DNA of 64,000 nt from JAGVSZ01 sp035456405. GTDB taxonomy: Bacteria; Pseudomonadota; Gammaproteobacteria; Burkholderiales; SG8-39. Location: assembly GCA_035456405.1 (NCBI GenBank), contig DATIDG010000089.1, positions 1 through 64,000 on the forward strand. Reading direction: 5' to 3'. Under the pieces are notes generated by a model, which saw only the letters and a list, made by a program, of their open reading frames with translations, searched no databases and had not been told where the DNA came from. Positions 24,748-33,745 of this stretch are shown one piece after another. The position numbers were made by a program, and so were the translations under genes. Position 1 is the stretch's first letter, and every line of letters starts with the position of its first letter.

Positions 24748-27435
24748 TCAGGCCGGCGCCGGTCCGCCGCCCCAGTCGCCGCGCTCGAGCCAGTCGGCGA
24801 GCGCCGCGCCGTCCTGCGGACGCGCGATGAAGTAGCCCTGGGCCTCGTCGCAGCCGAGCCGGGCGATCATCGCGAGCGCTTCGGCGGTCTCCACCCCTTC
24901 CGCGACGACCCGCAGTCCGAGATCGTGGGCGAGGTTGGTCGTGGAGCGCACGATCGAGGCATCGCGGACGTTCGCGGTCATACCGGCGACGAACGAGCGG
25001 TCGACCTTCAGGCTCTCGATCGGAAGCTGCTTGAGGTAGGCCAGCGAGGAGAACCCGATGCCGAAGTCGTCGATGCTGAACCCGACCCCGAGCGCGTGCA
25101 GCCGCTCGATCGTCTCGAGCGCGCGCGCCGGGTCGATGAGCATCGCGCTCTCGGTGATCTCGAAGACGAGCGCGTCGCCGGGAACGCCGTGGCGCTCCAG
25201 GATGCCGCGCGTTTCTCCGACGAACCCCTGGTCGATCAGCACGCGGGTCGAGAGGTTGACCGCGACCCGCAGCCCGAGGCCGCGCCACGCGTTCCATTGC
25301 CGCGCCGCCTCGTCGAGCACCTTCAGGGTGAGGCTGCGGATGTGATCGCCCATCTCGGCGAGCGGGATGAACTCGTCGGGCGCGACGTCGCCGTACTCCG
25401 GGTGCCGCCACCGCACGAGCGCCTCGACGCAGGCCACCGAGCGGTCGGCGAGGCGCGCGACCGGCTGGTACTCGACGTGGACCTGCCCGCCGCGGATCGC
25501 CGTGCCGAGCGCGTTGGCGAGGGCGAGCCGCCGCGGCGAGTAGCGGTCGAGTGCGGGGTCGTAGACCGCAACGTGCAGGCCCTTGCGCTTCGCCTCGTAC
25601 ATCGCGACGTCGGCGCAGCGCATCAGCGTCGAGGCGTCGAAGCCGTGCACCGGCGCGATCGCCGCGCCGACCGAGGCGTCGATCCCGAGCTTGAGCATCC
25701 CGACGTCGAACGGCTCGCGCAGGCACGCGATCATCTCGTTCGCCACGGCGAGCGCGGCACGCGGGTCGCGGCAGCCGCGGACGATGACGGCGAACTCGTC
25801 GCCGCCGAGCCGCGCGAGCTCGCCTCCGCGCGCGGCGAGGAGCGGCGCGAGCCGGGGGCCGACCAGCTTGAGCAGCTGGTCGCCGGCGAAGTGCCCCAGC
25901 GCGTCGTTGATCTCCTTGAAGTGGTCGAGGTCCATCATCATCAGCGCGAGTCCGTCGCCCGCGGCGCGCGCCTCCTCTGCGGCTGCGCCCAGCCGCTCGG
26001 CGAGCCACTTGCGATTCGGGAGTCCGGTGAGCGGGTCGTGGCGTGCCTGGAACTCGAGCGCCCGCACCGCCTCCTTGCGGCGCGTGATGTTGCGCCACGT
26101 GCTCCACAGCGCGGCGAGGCGTCCGTCGATTGCGACCCCGATCATGGAGCCGAGCAGCCACAGCGTCTTGCCTTCGAAGTCGAGCACGTCGACCTCGTAC
26201 TCGCTGAAGCGATAGCCGGCGCGAATCCACTCGGTGAGGAGCTTCTCGGCGGCATCGGGACGAATCAGCGACTCGATGGTGCGACCGATCAGGCGATCGG
26301 GCGACGAGGCGCCGATCAGCCGCGCGACCGCCGGGTTCGCTTCGGCGACCACGCCGTGCCGGCGGATGTGCGCGACCTGCTCCTCGACCGGCGCGTCGGT
26401 CGCGACCGGCGGCGAGATCTCGACCCGAAGGATCCCCTCGGTGGACAGGTTCACGAAGGTGCGGTAGCGCTCCTCGCTCCGCCCGAGCCGCTCCGCGAGT
26501 CCCCGGCGCTCGTCGGCGTCGAGAACCGCAGCGACCAGATCGGCAACCGAGGCGGCGAAGACTTTCTCGTCGAGCAGCCACTGGCGCGGCGGGCCGACGT
26601 GCTCGTGGCACACCACCCCGACGAGGCGGCCGTCGTACCGGACCGGGGCCTCGAGCATCGCGCCGATCCCGAGCGGCACGAGATAGTCGGCGACGAGCTC
26701 CATGGTGCGCGCATCGCGGTGCGCGTCGGCCGCCGCGAGCGCGCGGCCGGACTCGAGCGCCCGGAAGTACGCCGGGTAGGCCCCGGCCTCGAGCGTCGCG
26801 CCCGCCATGTGCTGCTGGAGGCTGCGGCGATAGAGATTGTGGCAGCGGATGTGGGTGTGCTCCGGCGTGAAGAGCCAGATGCTGGTCCGCTCGATCTCGA
26901 GGGTCCGGCCGGCGACTTCGGTGATCAGCCGGAACGCCTCGTCGAGCGGACGCTGCGTGATGCGATCCTCGGCGAGCAGCCGCAGCAGCCCGGCCTGCTG
27001 CCGGCGCATGCGGCGCTCGGCGATGACGGTCGCCGGGACTTCCTGCATCGTTCCGACGATGCGGACCGCCTTGCCCGCGGCGTCGCGCAGGACGCGACCC
27101 TTGGCGGTGAACCAGCGTGCGACGCCGGTCAGATCGACGACGCGCAGCTCCAGGTCCGTCTCGTTTCCGTTCGCCGCGGCGAAGGCGATCGCCTCCTCGA
27201 CCCGGCCGCGATCGGCGGGCACGAGCCGCGCGAGGAACGTCTCCGGTGCGCCGTCGAACCCCCCGCTCGGATAGCCGAGCAGGGTCTCGAGGTGCGGCGA
27301 GAGCGCCAGCTCGCCCGAGCCGACGTGCCACTCCCACAATCCGATGCCGCCCGCGATCAGCGCGGTCTGGACGAGCGCCTCGGGCGCGCCGCCGAGGACG
27401 TCGGGAGAAAGGGTCGGACCGGAGACGCGTGTCAT
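24748..27435 (-). CDS. PAS-GAF-PAS-GGDEF-EAL cyclic-di-GMP enzyme
   Basis: An 895-residue cytosolic sensor protein. A PAS-like domain (about 20-140, Trp-Glu-Trp-His-Val near the start) is followed by a GAF domain (about 150-305), a second PAS (about 320-450), a GGDEF domain (about 460-630, intact Gly-Gly-Asp-Glu-Phe at 544-548) and an EAL domain (about 640-890). The EAL metal residues are intact: Glu-Ala-Leu at 671-673, Asn in Val-Asn-Leu-Ser, Glu in Glu-Ile-Thr-Glu-Ser, Asp-Asp-Phe-Gly at 789-792 and Lys810. No RxxD inhibitory site precedes the GGDEF motif. It can in principle make or degrade c-di-GMP. No membrane segments are seen. It is followed upstream by a class III cyclase gene on the same strand. 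Confidence 0.93.
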   Translation of the reverse strand: MTRVSGPTLSPDVLGGAPEALVQTALIAGGIGLWEWHVGSGELALSPHLETLLGYPSGGFDGAPETFLARLVPADRGRVEEAIAFAAANGNETDLELRVVDLTGVARWFTAKGRVLRDAAGKAVRIVGTMQEVPATVIAERRMRRQQAGLLRLLAEDRITQRPLDEAFRLITEVAGRTLEIERTSIWLFTPEHTHIRCHNLYRRSLQQHMAGATLEAGAYPAYFRALESGRALAAADAHRDARTMELVADYLVPLGIGAMLEAPVRYDGRLVGVVCHEHVGPPRQWLLDEKVFAASVADLVAAVLDADERRGLAERLGRSEERYRTFVNLSTEGILRVEISPPVATDAPVEEQVAHIRRHGVVAEANPAVARLIGASSPDRLIGRTIESLIRPDAAEKLLTEWIRAGYRFSEYEVDVLDFEGKTLWLLGSMIGVAIDGRLAALWSTWRNITRRKEAVRALEFQARHDPLTGLPNRKWLAERLGAAAEEARAAGDGLALMMMDLDHFKEINDALGHFAGDQLLKLVGPRLAPLLAARGGELARLGGDEFAVIVRGCRDPRAALAVANEMIACLREPFDVGMLKLGIDASVGAAIAPVHGFDASTLMRCADVAMYEAKRKGLHVAVYDPALDRYSPRRLALANALGTAIRGGQVHVEYQPVARLADRSVACVEALVRWRHPEYGDVAPDEFIPLAEMGDHIRSLTLKVLDEAARQWNAWRGLGLRVAVNLSTRVLIDQGFVGETRGILERHGVPGDALVFEITESAMLIDPARALETIERLHALGVGFSIDDFGIGFSSLAYLKQLPIESLKVDRSFVAGMTANVRDASIVRSTTNLAHDLGLRVVAEGVETAEALAMIARLGCDEAQGYFIARPQDGAALADWLERGDWGGGPAPA

Positions 27436-27563
27436 GCCCGTGCGGAGGCGGCGGGGCGCAGGCCCCGCCAGCCGCGATTCTACGGGGAGGCCGATGCGCC
27501 TCCGCCATACGCCGTTTGATCTATGGACTACGCGCCGACGGCGCGCAGGATTGCGGACGCACC

Positions 27564-28958
27564 TCAGCGCAGCACGAGGAGATCGACCGGCGTCGCGACG
27601 CCGCCGACGTCGCGCCGCGACCGGACCTGCGCCGGTGGCGACAGAACGAAGCCCTGCTCTTCCGCGCGCTGGAAGGCGCCGGCGGTCGTGAGGGCACGTA
27701 CACCCTCGACCTTAGTGTGGTTTTGCAGCTTCGCGGCGCGGTTGACCGGGTCGCCGATCACCGCGTATTCGAGGCGTGCCGCGTCGCCGATCGCGCCGCA
27801 TGTGACCGTGCCGACCTCGATGCCGATCCCAACCCCCGGCGCGGGGAGGTCCCGCCCGCGGCGTTCAGCCGACCACGCATCGAGTGCGTCCACCAACGCG
27901 CAGGCGCATTGCAGCGCGTCCGCAGCGTAGGTCGCGCACATGCGCACGGCGCCGAAGGTCACCATGATCCCGTCGCCGAGATACGTGATCACGCTGCCGC
28001 CGTGCGCCTGGATGATCGGCACGGCGATGCCCTGGTACTCGCCGAGCAGCTTCACCAGGTCGCCCGGCGGCAACTGGGCGGCGAGACGCGTGAAGCCGCG
28101 CAGGTCGATGAACATCGCCGCCGCCTCGGTCTGCCGGCCTTCGCCGGGCCGCAGCGCGGACTCCTCCGCGCGGACGATTGTCGCCGCGATCTCGGGCGCG
28201 AAGAACCGAGCGAGCCGGCCCGCAGCCGCGCCCTCGGTCACCGCCCGGTGCAGCAGCGCGCGCGCCCGCGCGGCGGCGACGGCAAGCAGCACCGACACGA
28301 CGAGGATCGAGAGCACCTTGTCCACCTCGCCGCCGATCAGGACCCGCGCCGAGGTCATGTACGCGACGTAGTCGCGCGTGACGAGCTCCATCCCGCCGGG
28401 CGCGGCGAGCGCGTAGCCGAGCAGCGTCAGCCACCCGGCCGCTGCTGCGACGCCAGCGAACAGCACGTATCCGGGCGCGAGGCTGAGCGCCCGCAGCGCG
28501 ATGAAGATGAAGATGTAGAGCAGCGTCGGCGCCTTGAGGTAAAAGGCCGCTGGCTGCCCGTACTGGATGTGGAAGCTCCAGATGGTGACCATGAGCACCG
28601 CGACGTCCATCGCGGTGGAGAGCATGCGCATTGCGTGCGTCATGCGGTCCTGGTAGGCGCGGTAGAGCCGCCAGACGGTGAAGGCGGCGTAGACGCCCAG
28701 CGCCCACGGCACCGGATGGAAGACGGCATCGACCGGGAAGGTCTTGCGCGAGAACGCGTAGAGGATCGCGAAGGCGGCGACCAGCGTGGCCTGCACCCAG
28801 CCGGTGAGAATCTCGTTCGCGCGTTCCTGCTCGCGCAGCGCATCCCTGACGTGCCGCGGCAGCCGCTCGAGCTGGGCGCTCGACAGCCAGCGGGCCGCGC
28901 TGCGCCACGCGGCCGCCAGCGACGCAGCCGGGCTTGCCAGGGTGCCCACGGCGCTCAC
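27564..28958 (-). CDS. Membrane-anchored class III nucleotide cyclase
   Basis: A 464-residue protein: six or so membrane helices (about residues 55-240) and a C-terminal class III cyclase domain (about 275-460). The two metal aspartates are present, Asp285 (Phe-Ile-Asp-Leu-Arg-Gly-Phe) and Asp329 (Tyr-Leu-Gly-Asp-Gly). The base-recognising lysine expected four residues before the second Asp is Thr325, and the position that is Asp/Thr in adenylate cyclases is Ala399; the transition-state Arg is Lys410 (Val-Asn-Arg-Ala-Ala-Lys). Product specificity is therefore uncertain. Start is a GTG at 28958 overlapping the patatin stop (GTGA). Confidence 0.85.
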   Translation of the reverse strand: MSAVGTLASPAASLAAAWRSAARWLSSAQLERLPRHVRDALREQERANEILTGWVQATLVAAFAILYAFSRKTFPVDAVFHPVPWALGVYAAFTVWRLYRAYQDRMTHAMRMLSTAMDVAVLMVTIWSFHIQYGQPAAFYLKAPTLLYIFIFIALRALSLAPGYVLFAGVAAAAGWLTLLGYALAAPGGMELVTRDYVAYMTSARVLIGGEVDKVLSILVVSVLLAVAAARARALLHRAVTEGAAAGRLARFFAPEIAATIVRAEESALRPGEGRQTEAAAMFIDLRGFTRLAAQLPPGDLVKLLGEYQGIAVPIIQAHGGSVITYLGDGIMVTFGAVRMCATYAADALQCACALVDALDAWSAERRGRDLPAPGVGIGIEVGTVTCGAIGDAARLEYAVIGDPVNRAAKLQNHTKVEGVRALTTAGAFQRAEEQGFVLSPPAQVRSRRDVGGVATPVDLLVLR

Positions 28959-29974
28959 AGGAAGCGGGCGCCGATGTCGGTCGACGATTCGCGCCCGATC
29001 TTGTCGTAGTGCTGGTCGAGGAACGCGCCGGCGCGGCTCCGCCCGAGCTCGTGGAGCCACATCAGGAAGTCCCACTGCGCGTTCAGCTTCGACGAGACGC
29101 CGAGCTTGCGCATCTCGTCCTCGGCGTCGACGCAGTGGATGAACATGCGTTTCAGCCGACCGCCGTCGTCGAACCCCGAGTCGACCAGCCTGGTGACGAA
29201 GTTGATCGCGCGCATCTCGCGCATCAGCGAGGAGTTGAAGGACAGCGTGTTGATGCGGTCGAAGATCGCCTGGGCGGTCTTGGGCACCTCGTCGACCACG
29301 ATCGGGTTGATCATCACCAGCAGAACGTCGTGCGACTCGCAGTTGTAGATGAGCGGGAAGATCGGCGGGTTGCCCATGTAGCCGCCGTCCCAGTAGTGCT
29401 CGCCGTCCACCTCGACCGCCTGGAACATGAACGGCAGGCAGGCCGAGGCGAGCACCGCTTCGATGCACATCTCGCGGCACTCGAACACCCGGATGCGCCC
29501 GCTTTTCACGTTCGCCGCACAGGTGAAGAGGCGCACCTTCGACTCGCGCCGCAGCCGGTCGAAGTCGACCACCTCCATCAGGACGTCGCGCAGCGGGTGG
29601 CTGTTGAGCGGGTTGAACTGGTACGGCGACATGAACCGGGTCATCGCGTCGAACATGAACCAGAGCGGCGAGTGGTCCATGTTGCCGGGGCTGGTGGTCC
29701 GGTCGAGCCACGAGGGTTGCAGCGGCGAGTAGCGTGCGACCTCGCCCACCTTGGTCCAGAACTCGCGCAGCTTCGCGCGCGCCCCCTCGTTCCCGCCGAT
29801 CGTTAGGCCGTAGGACAGCACCGCGGCGTTCATCGCCCCGGCGCTCGTGCCGACGACGCCTTCGATGTCGATGCGCTCGTCCTCGAGGAGTCGGTCGAGC
29901 ACGCCCCAGGCGAACGCGCCGTGGCTGCCGCCGCCCTGGAGGGCGAGGTTGATCGACTTCGTCTTCTTCGCCAT
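28955..29974 (-). CDS. Patatin-like phospholipase
   Basis: A 339-residue serine lipase of the patatin family. The oxyanion motif Gly-Gly-Gly-Ser-His-Gly is at 14-19, the nucleophile Ser44 in Gly-Thr-Ser-Ala-Gly, and the catalytic Asp196 in Asp-Gly-Gly, so the Ser-Asp dyad is complete. No signal peptide. The start at 29974 (Met-Ala-Lys-Lys-Thr) begins just before the first strand; a longer in-frame start lacks family similarity. It overlaps the cyclase gene by four bases and is divergent from 3-hydroxybutyrate dehydrogenase, a neighbourhood I recall from several betaproteobacteria, hinting at polyhydroxybutyrate or lipid metabolism. Confidence 0.9.
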   Translation of the reverse strand: MAKKTKSINLALQGGGSHGAFAWGVLDRLLEDERIDIEGVVGTSAGAMNAAVLSYGLTIGGNEGARAKLREFWTKVGEVARYSPLQPSWLDRTTSPGNMDHSPLWFMFDAMTRFMSPYQFNPLNSHPLRDVLMEVVDFDRLRRESKVRLFTCAANVKSGRIRVFECREMCIEAVLASACLPFMFQAVEVDGEHYWDGGYMGNPPIFPLIYNCESHDVLLVMINPIVVDEVPKTAQAIFDRINTLSFNSSLMREMRAINFVTRLVDSGFDDGGRLKRMFIHCVDAEDEMRKLGVSSKLNAQWDFLMWLHELGRSRAGAFLDQHYDKIGRESSTDIGARFL

Positions 29975-30117
29975 GGGGAGCCTCGCGGCAGGGTTGTCGG
30001 GATCACCTTGAGTCGCGGAGCGCCGCGGCGCCTTACAGGAACGGGGGCCGTAAGGCCGACGCGGCATCCCCGACTACTCGGCGTCATCGATCGTGCACCG
30101 CTACGGAAGGAGTCGTC

Positions 30118-30900
30118 ATGCTCAAGGGAAAGACCGCCCTCGTAACCGGATCCACCAGCGGCATCGGCCTCGGCATCGCCGAGGTGCTCGCCGCCAAGGG
30201 GGCCAACATCGTTCTGAACGGCTTCGGCGACCGCGCCGAGGTGGAGCGCCTGCGGGCGCGGCTCGCGGACCAGCATCGCGTCGCGGTCCGATACGACGCC
30301 GCCGACATGTCGAAGCCCGAGGCGATCCGCGCCATGATCGAGTCGACGATCGCCGAACTCGGCGGGATCGACGTGCTGGTGAACAACGCCGGCATCCAGT
30401 TCGTCGCGCCGGTCGAGGACTTTCCGGTCGAGAAATGGGACGCGATCCTCGCCATCAACCTGTCGGCCGCGTTCCACACCACGCGCCTCGCCCTGCCCCG
30501 CATGAAGAACAACGGCTGGGGGCGGGTCGTGAACATCGCCTCGGCGCACGCGCTCGTCGCCTCGCCGTACAAGTCGGCGTACGTCGCCGCCAAGCACGGC
30601 ATCGCCGGCTTCACCAAGACGATCGCGCTCGAGGTCGCCGAGCAGGGCATCACCGTGAACGCCGTCTGCCCGGGCTACGTCTGGACCCCGCTCGTCGAGA
30701 AGCAGATTCCGGACACCGCGAAGGCGCGCGGGCTCACCGAGGAACAGGTCAAGCGCGACGTTCTGCTCGCCGCGCAGCCGACCAAGAAGTTCGTGACCGT
30801 CGGCGAGGTGGCCGAGCTCACCGCGTTCCTCGCCAGCGACGCCGCGGCCTCGATCACCGGGGCGATCCTGCCCGTAGACGGTGGATGGACAGCGCACTGA
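30118..30900 (+). CDS. bdhA: 3-hydroxybutyrate dehydrogenase
   Basis: A 260-residue SDR that oxidises D-3-hydroxybutyrate to acetoacetate with NAD, in polyhydroxybutyrate breakdown. Thr-Gly-Ser-Thr-Ser-Gly-Ile-Gly at 10-17 binds the cofactor; Ser142, Tyr155 and Lys159 form the catalytic set; the motifs Ile-Val-Leu-Asn-Gly-Phe-Gly and Cys-Pro-Gly-Tyr-Val-Trp-Thr-Pro-Leu-Val with a C-terminal Val-Asp-Gly-Gly-Trp-Thr are typical of this enzyme. AAGGAG precedes the ATG. The gene stands opposite the patatin gene. Confidence 0.92.
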   Translation: MLKGKTALVTGSTSGIGLGIAEVLAAKGANIVLNGFGDRAEVERLRARLADQHRVAVRYDAADMSKPEAIRAMIESTIAELGGIDVLVNNAGIQFVAPVEDFPVEKWDAILAINLSAAFHTTRLALPRMKNNGWGRVVNIASAHALVASPYKSAYVAAKHGIAGFTKTIALEVAEQGITVNAVCPGYVWTPLVEKQIPDTAKARGLTEEQVKRDVLLAAQPTKKFVTVGEVAELTAFLASDAAASITGAILPVDGGWTAH

Positions 30901-30952
30901 TCAACCTCGCGGGCAATCGGCCCGCTCCTCAGTCGATGAAAGGAGAACACGC

Positions 30953-31453
30953 ATGAGCACCAAACAGACAGGTTCCTGGAAACGCATGGCGGCTGCGGGT
31001 CTCGCGGCGACGGGGTTCGCGTTCGCCGCGACGACCGCCCTGGCGGGCGAGTGCCCCGCCGACCAGCAGCGGCCGGACGGCAGCGGCCAGAAGCCAGGCG
31101 CGACTGCACCGAAGGACGTGACCGACAAGGTGATCGCGTCCACGGACCTCGCGAAGGAGAAGGTCGCGCTGAGCGATCGGCTCTTCCGCGCCCGCCGCCT
31201 CGACATCAAGGCCGGCGGCATCGTGCCCTGGCACAGCCACGACAACCGGCCGGCGATGATCTACGTCGTGAAGGGCACGGTGACCGAGTACGCAAGCACC
31301 TGCGCGGCGCCGATCGTCCACCGAGCCGGCGACATCTCGCCGGAGCGCCTCGGTACGTCGCACTGGTGGAAGAACACCGGCAACGAGACCGCCGTCCTGA
31401 TCTCGGTGGACATCTTCCAGGTCGAGGACAAGCCGAACGAGAAAATGATGTAA
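30953..31453 (+). CDS. Secreted cupin-domain protein
   Basis: A 166-residue exported protein. The signal peptide runs to about residue 30 (Ala-Thr-Thr-Ala-Leu-Ala). A single cupin follows with Pro-Trp-His-Ser-His-Asp-Asn-Arg-Pro (motif 1, His-x-His) and a later Gly-Thr-Ser-His-Trp-Trp (motif 2 His). Metal binding is probable; the function is unknown. AAGGAG lies before the ATG at 30953. It is 52 bases after bdhA on the same strand. Confidence 0.8.
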   Translation: MSTKQTGSWKRMAAAGLAATGFAFAATTALAGECPADQQRPDGSGQKPGATAPKDVTDKVIASTDLAKEKVALSDRLFRARRLDIKAGGIVPWHSHDNRPAMIYVVKGTVTEYASTCAAPIVHRAGDISPERLGTSHWWKNTGNETAVLISVDIFQVEDKPNEKMM

Positions 31454-31531
31454 GCGCTGGAGCGCACCACGCCGGAGACGCGCGCTGCGGCGCGCCTCTC
31501 CGCCCCCGACTTCGCCCGGAGTTCGAAATCG

Positions 31532-32743
31532 ATGTCGACGACCAGCAACGCCCTCGCCTCGCCCGCGCTTCCCGCCACCCACGGCAGCGCCTTGCGCACG
31601 TTCGTCATCGCCCTGATGGCGTTCCTCACCGTCGTCGATCTGTTCGCGACGCAGGCGATCCTGCCGTCGCTCGCCAGGCACTACCAGGTGAGTCCGGCGG
31701 CGATGGGCTTCGCGGTCAACTCGAGCACGATCGGCATGGCCGTCGCCGGCCTCGCGGTGGCCTTCTTCAGCCGGCACATCGACCGCCGCAGCGGCATCGC
31801 GCTCGCCCTGGCGCTCCTCGTGATACCGACGGCGCTCCTCGCGGCGGCGCCTGATCTCGCCACGTTCACCGGGTTGCGGATCGCGCAGGGGTTGTGCATG
31901 TCGTCGGCCTTCGCGCTCACGTTGTCGTACCTCGGCGAGCAATGCAGCGCCGAGGACGCCGCGGGGGCGTTCGCCGGTTACATCACCGGCAACGTCGCAA
32001 GCAATCTGGTCGGCCGCCTGATGTCGGCTGCGCTCGTCGACCACCTGGGTCTGGCGGCGAACTTCTATGTCTTCGCTGCGCTCAACCTCGCCGGGGCGGT
32101 GCTGGTCTGGTTCTATCTCGGCCGGAGCATGACCCCCGCCGCAGACGGCGGCGCCGCCCGCTCGCCATTCTCGATCTGGGCCGAGCATCTGCGCAACGGC
32201 GCGCTGCGGGCGAGCTTCGCCATCGGCTTCTGCATCCTGTTCGCATTCATCGGGGCGTTCACCTACGTGAACTTCGTGCTCGTCCGGCCGCCGCTGGCGC
32301 TCGGCATGATGGCGCTCGGGTTCGTCTACTTCGTGTTTCTGCCGTCGGTGCTCACGACACCGCTCGCGGGCCGTGCGGTGCAGCGCTTCGGCACGCGGCC
32401 CACCTTCTGGGGTGCGATCGCCGTTGCGGGCTTCGGGTTGCCGCTCCTCCTCGCATCCAGCCTCGTCCCGGTGCTCGCCGGCATGGCGCTGGTAGCGATC
32501 GGCACTTTCTTCGCGCAAGCGACCGCCACCAGCTTCGTCGGCCGCGCCGCGACGACCGACCGCGGCTCCGCGAGCGGGATCTATCTCGCCTGCTACTTCT
32601 TCGGTGGCCTCGTCGGCACCGCGATCCTGGGGCAGCTCTTCGACCGCTTTGGCTGGGCGGCGTGCGTCGCCGGGATCGGGGCAGCGCTCGTCCTCGCCGC
32701 GCTCCTGGGTTTCCGGCTGCAGCTGCCCGCGCAACGGACCTGA
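31532..32743 (+). CDS. MFS transporter
   Basis: A 403-residue permease with 12 helices. The Asp-Leu-Phe-Ala-Thr-Gln-Ala-Ile-Leu-Pro-Ser-Leu segment in helix 1 and Gly-Leu-Arg-Ile-Ala-Gln-Gly in helix 4 resemble the YnfM/arabinose-efflux group of drug/H+ antiporters. The usual Gly-Arg loop after helix 2 is Ser-Arg-His-Ile-Asp-Arg-Arg. Likely an exporter; substrate unknown. Followed after 3 bases by a DUF1622 gene, so co-transcribed. Confidence 0.88.
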   Translation: MSTTSNALASPALPATHGSALRTFVIALMAFLTVVDLFATQAILPSLARHYQVSPAAMGFAVNSSTIGMAVAGLAVAFFSRHIDRRSGIALALALLVIPTALLAAAPDLATFTGLRIAQGLCMSSAFALTLSYLGEQCSAEDAAGAFAGYITGNVASNLVGRLMSAALVDHLGLAANFYVFAALNLAGAVLVWFYLGRSMTPAADGGAARSPFSIWAEHLRNGALRASFAIGFCILFAFIGAFTYVNFVLVRPPLALGMMALGFVYFVFLPSVLTTPLAGRAVQRFGTRPTFWGAIAVAGFGLPLLLASSLVPVLAGMALVAIGTFFAQATATSFVGRAATTDRGSASGIYLACYFFGGLVGTAILGQLFDRFGWAACVAGIGAALVLAALLGFRLQLPAQRT

Positions 32744-32746
32744 GCC

Positions 32747-33100
32747 ATGGAGGTGCGCGAGTTCGTCGAGATTGCCGGCACCGCCGCCGAGATCGCCGGC
32801 GTGGCGCTGATCGTCGGCGGCCTGGTGATCGCGACCGTCCGGTACGTCGCCTTCCGCCGCGACGCGCCGGCGTCCCCCTACCAGCGTTATCGCCAGGACC
32901 TCGGCCGGGCCATCCTGCTCGGGCTCGAGGTCCTGGTCGCGGCGGACATCGTGCGCACCGTGGCGTTCACGCCGACGATGGACAGCGTGCTGGTGCTGGC
33001 GATGATCGTCGCCATCCGCACTTTCCTGAGCTGGAGCCTCGCACTCGAGCTGGAGGGCCGTTGGCCGTGGCAGCGCGGCGTCGAGGCGCCTCACCCATGA
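32747..33100 (+). CDS. DUF1622 family membrane protein
   Basis: A 117-residue protein with three hydrophobic segments (about 12-32, 55-72, 78-98). The pattern Arg-Gln-Asp-Leu-Gly-Arg-x-Ile-Leu-Leu-Gly-Leu-Glu-x-Leu-Val-Ala-Ala-Asp-Ile and a following Arg-Thr-Phe-Leu-Ser-Trp-Ser-Leu is the hallmark of DUF1622, an uncharacterised membrane family. It follows the MFS gene almost directly. Confidence 0.85.
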   Translation: MEVREFVEIAGTAAEIAGVALIVGGLVIATVRYVAFRRDAPASPYQRYRQDLGRAILLGLEVLVAADIVRTVAFTPTMDSVLVLAMIVAIRTFLSWSLALELEGRWPWQRGVEAPHP

Positions 33101-33157
33101 GTTCTTGAACGGTGCTCGCGCGCCGTTCGCGCGAGCCGCAACCCGAAGGAGAAACGC

Positions 33158-33664
33158 ATGTTCGCAATCATCGCCAAGCTCGCTCCCGCGGCGATTCTCG
33201 CCGCGGCCCTCGCGGCATCGCCGGCCGCGTTCGCGCAGTCCGCCGGCCAGGCCGCACTACAACTCGCCGGAGACGGCGTCGTCCGCGTGAAGAGCGCCTA
33301 TCCGATCGACGAGACGATCGCGCGCCTGAAGAAGGACATCGCCGCGAAAGGGATCCGGTTCTTCCAGGAAGTCGACCAGCACCGCCTCGCCGCCGACGCC
33401 GGGATCGAGGTGCGTCCGTCGACGCTGCTCGTCTTCGGCAACCCCCCGCTCGGTACTCAGTTCCTGAATGCGAGCCCGCAGGCCGGGCTCGACTGGCCGG
33501 TTCGCCTCCTCGTGCAGCAGGACGAGAAGGGCGACGTCTGGGCGGTCTACACGGATTTCATCTGGATCGCGCGCCGCCACGGGATCAAGGAAACCGATCA
33601 GGCGCCGTTCAGGACCGCGTCGGGCGTGATCGCCTCGATCACTTCGAGCGTGCGGGCGCAGTAG
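33158..33664 (+). CDS. Secreted DUF302 protein
   Basis: A 168-residue protein with a clear signal peptide (about 1-27, Ala-Ala-Phe-Ala-Gln). The body matches DUF302: Asp-Glu-Thr-Ile-Ala-Arg-Leu-Lys near the start, then Leu-Leu-Val-Phe-Gly-Asn-Pro-Pro-Leu-Gly-Thr and Asp-Trp-Pro-Val-Arg-Leu-Leu-Val. The family is small, periplasmic and uncharacterised, with scattered suggestions of stress or lipid roles. A GGAG site lies before the ATG. Confidence 0.85.
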   Translation: MFAIIAKLAPAAILAAALAASPAAFAQSAGQAALQLAGDGVVRVKSAYPIDETIARLKKDIAAKGIRFFQEVDQHRLAADAGIEVRPSTLLVFGNPPLGTQFLNASPQAGLDWPVRLLVQQDEKGDVWAVYTDFIWIARRHGIKETDQAPFRTASGVIASITSSVRAQ

Positions 33665-33745
33665 CGGTCCCAACGCACCGGCAAGACACGGTGCGCGGCG
33701 CGCAGACGCCGTACACCGCCCCACGATGCCAAAGGAGGCGATGCC

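Noticed and set aside
23095..27519. A 1474-codon open frame on the plus strand
   Set aside because: It is antisense to the acyl-CoA ligase and GGDEF-EAL genes; GC-rich third positions keep this frame free of stops, and its translation is low-complexity Arg/Val/Glu without domains.
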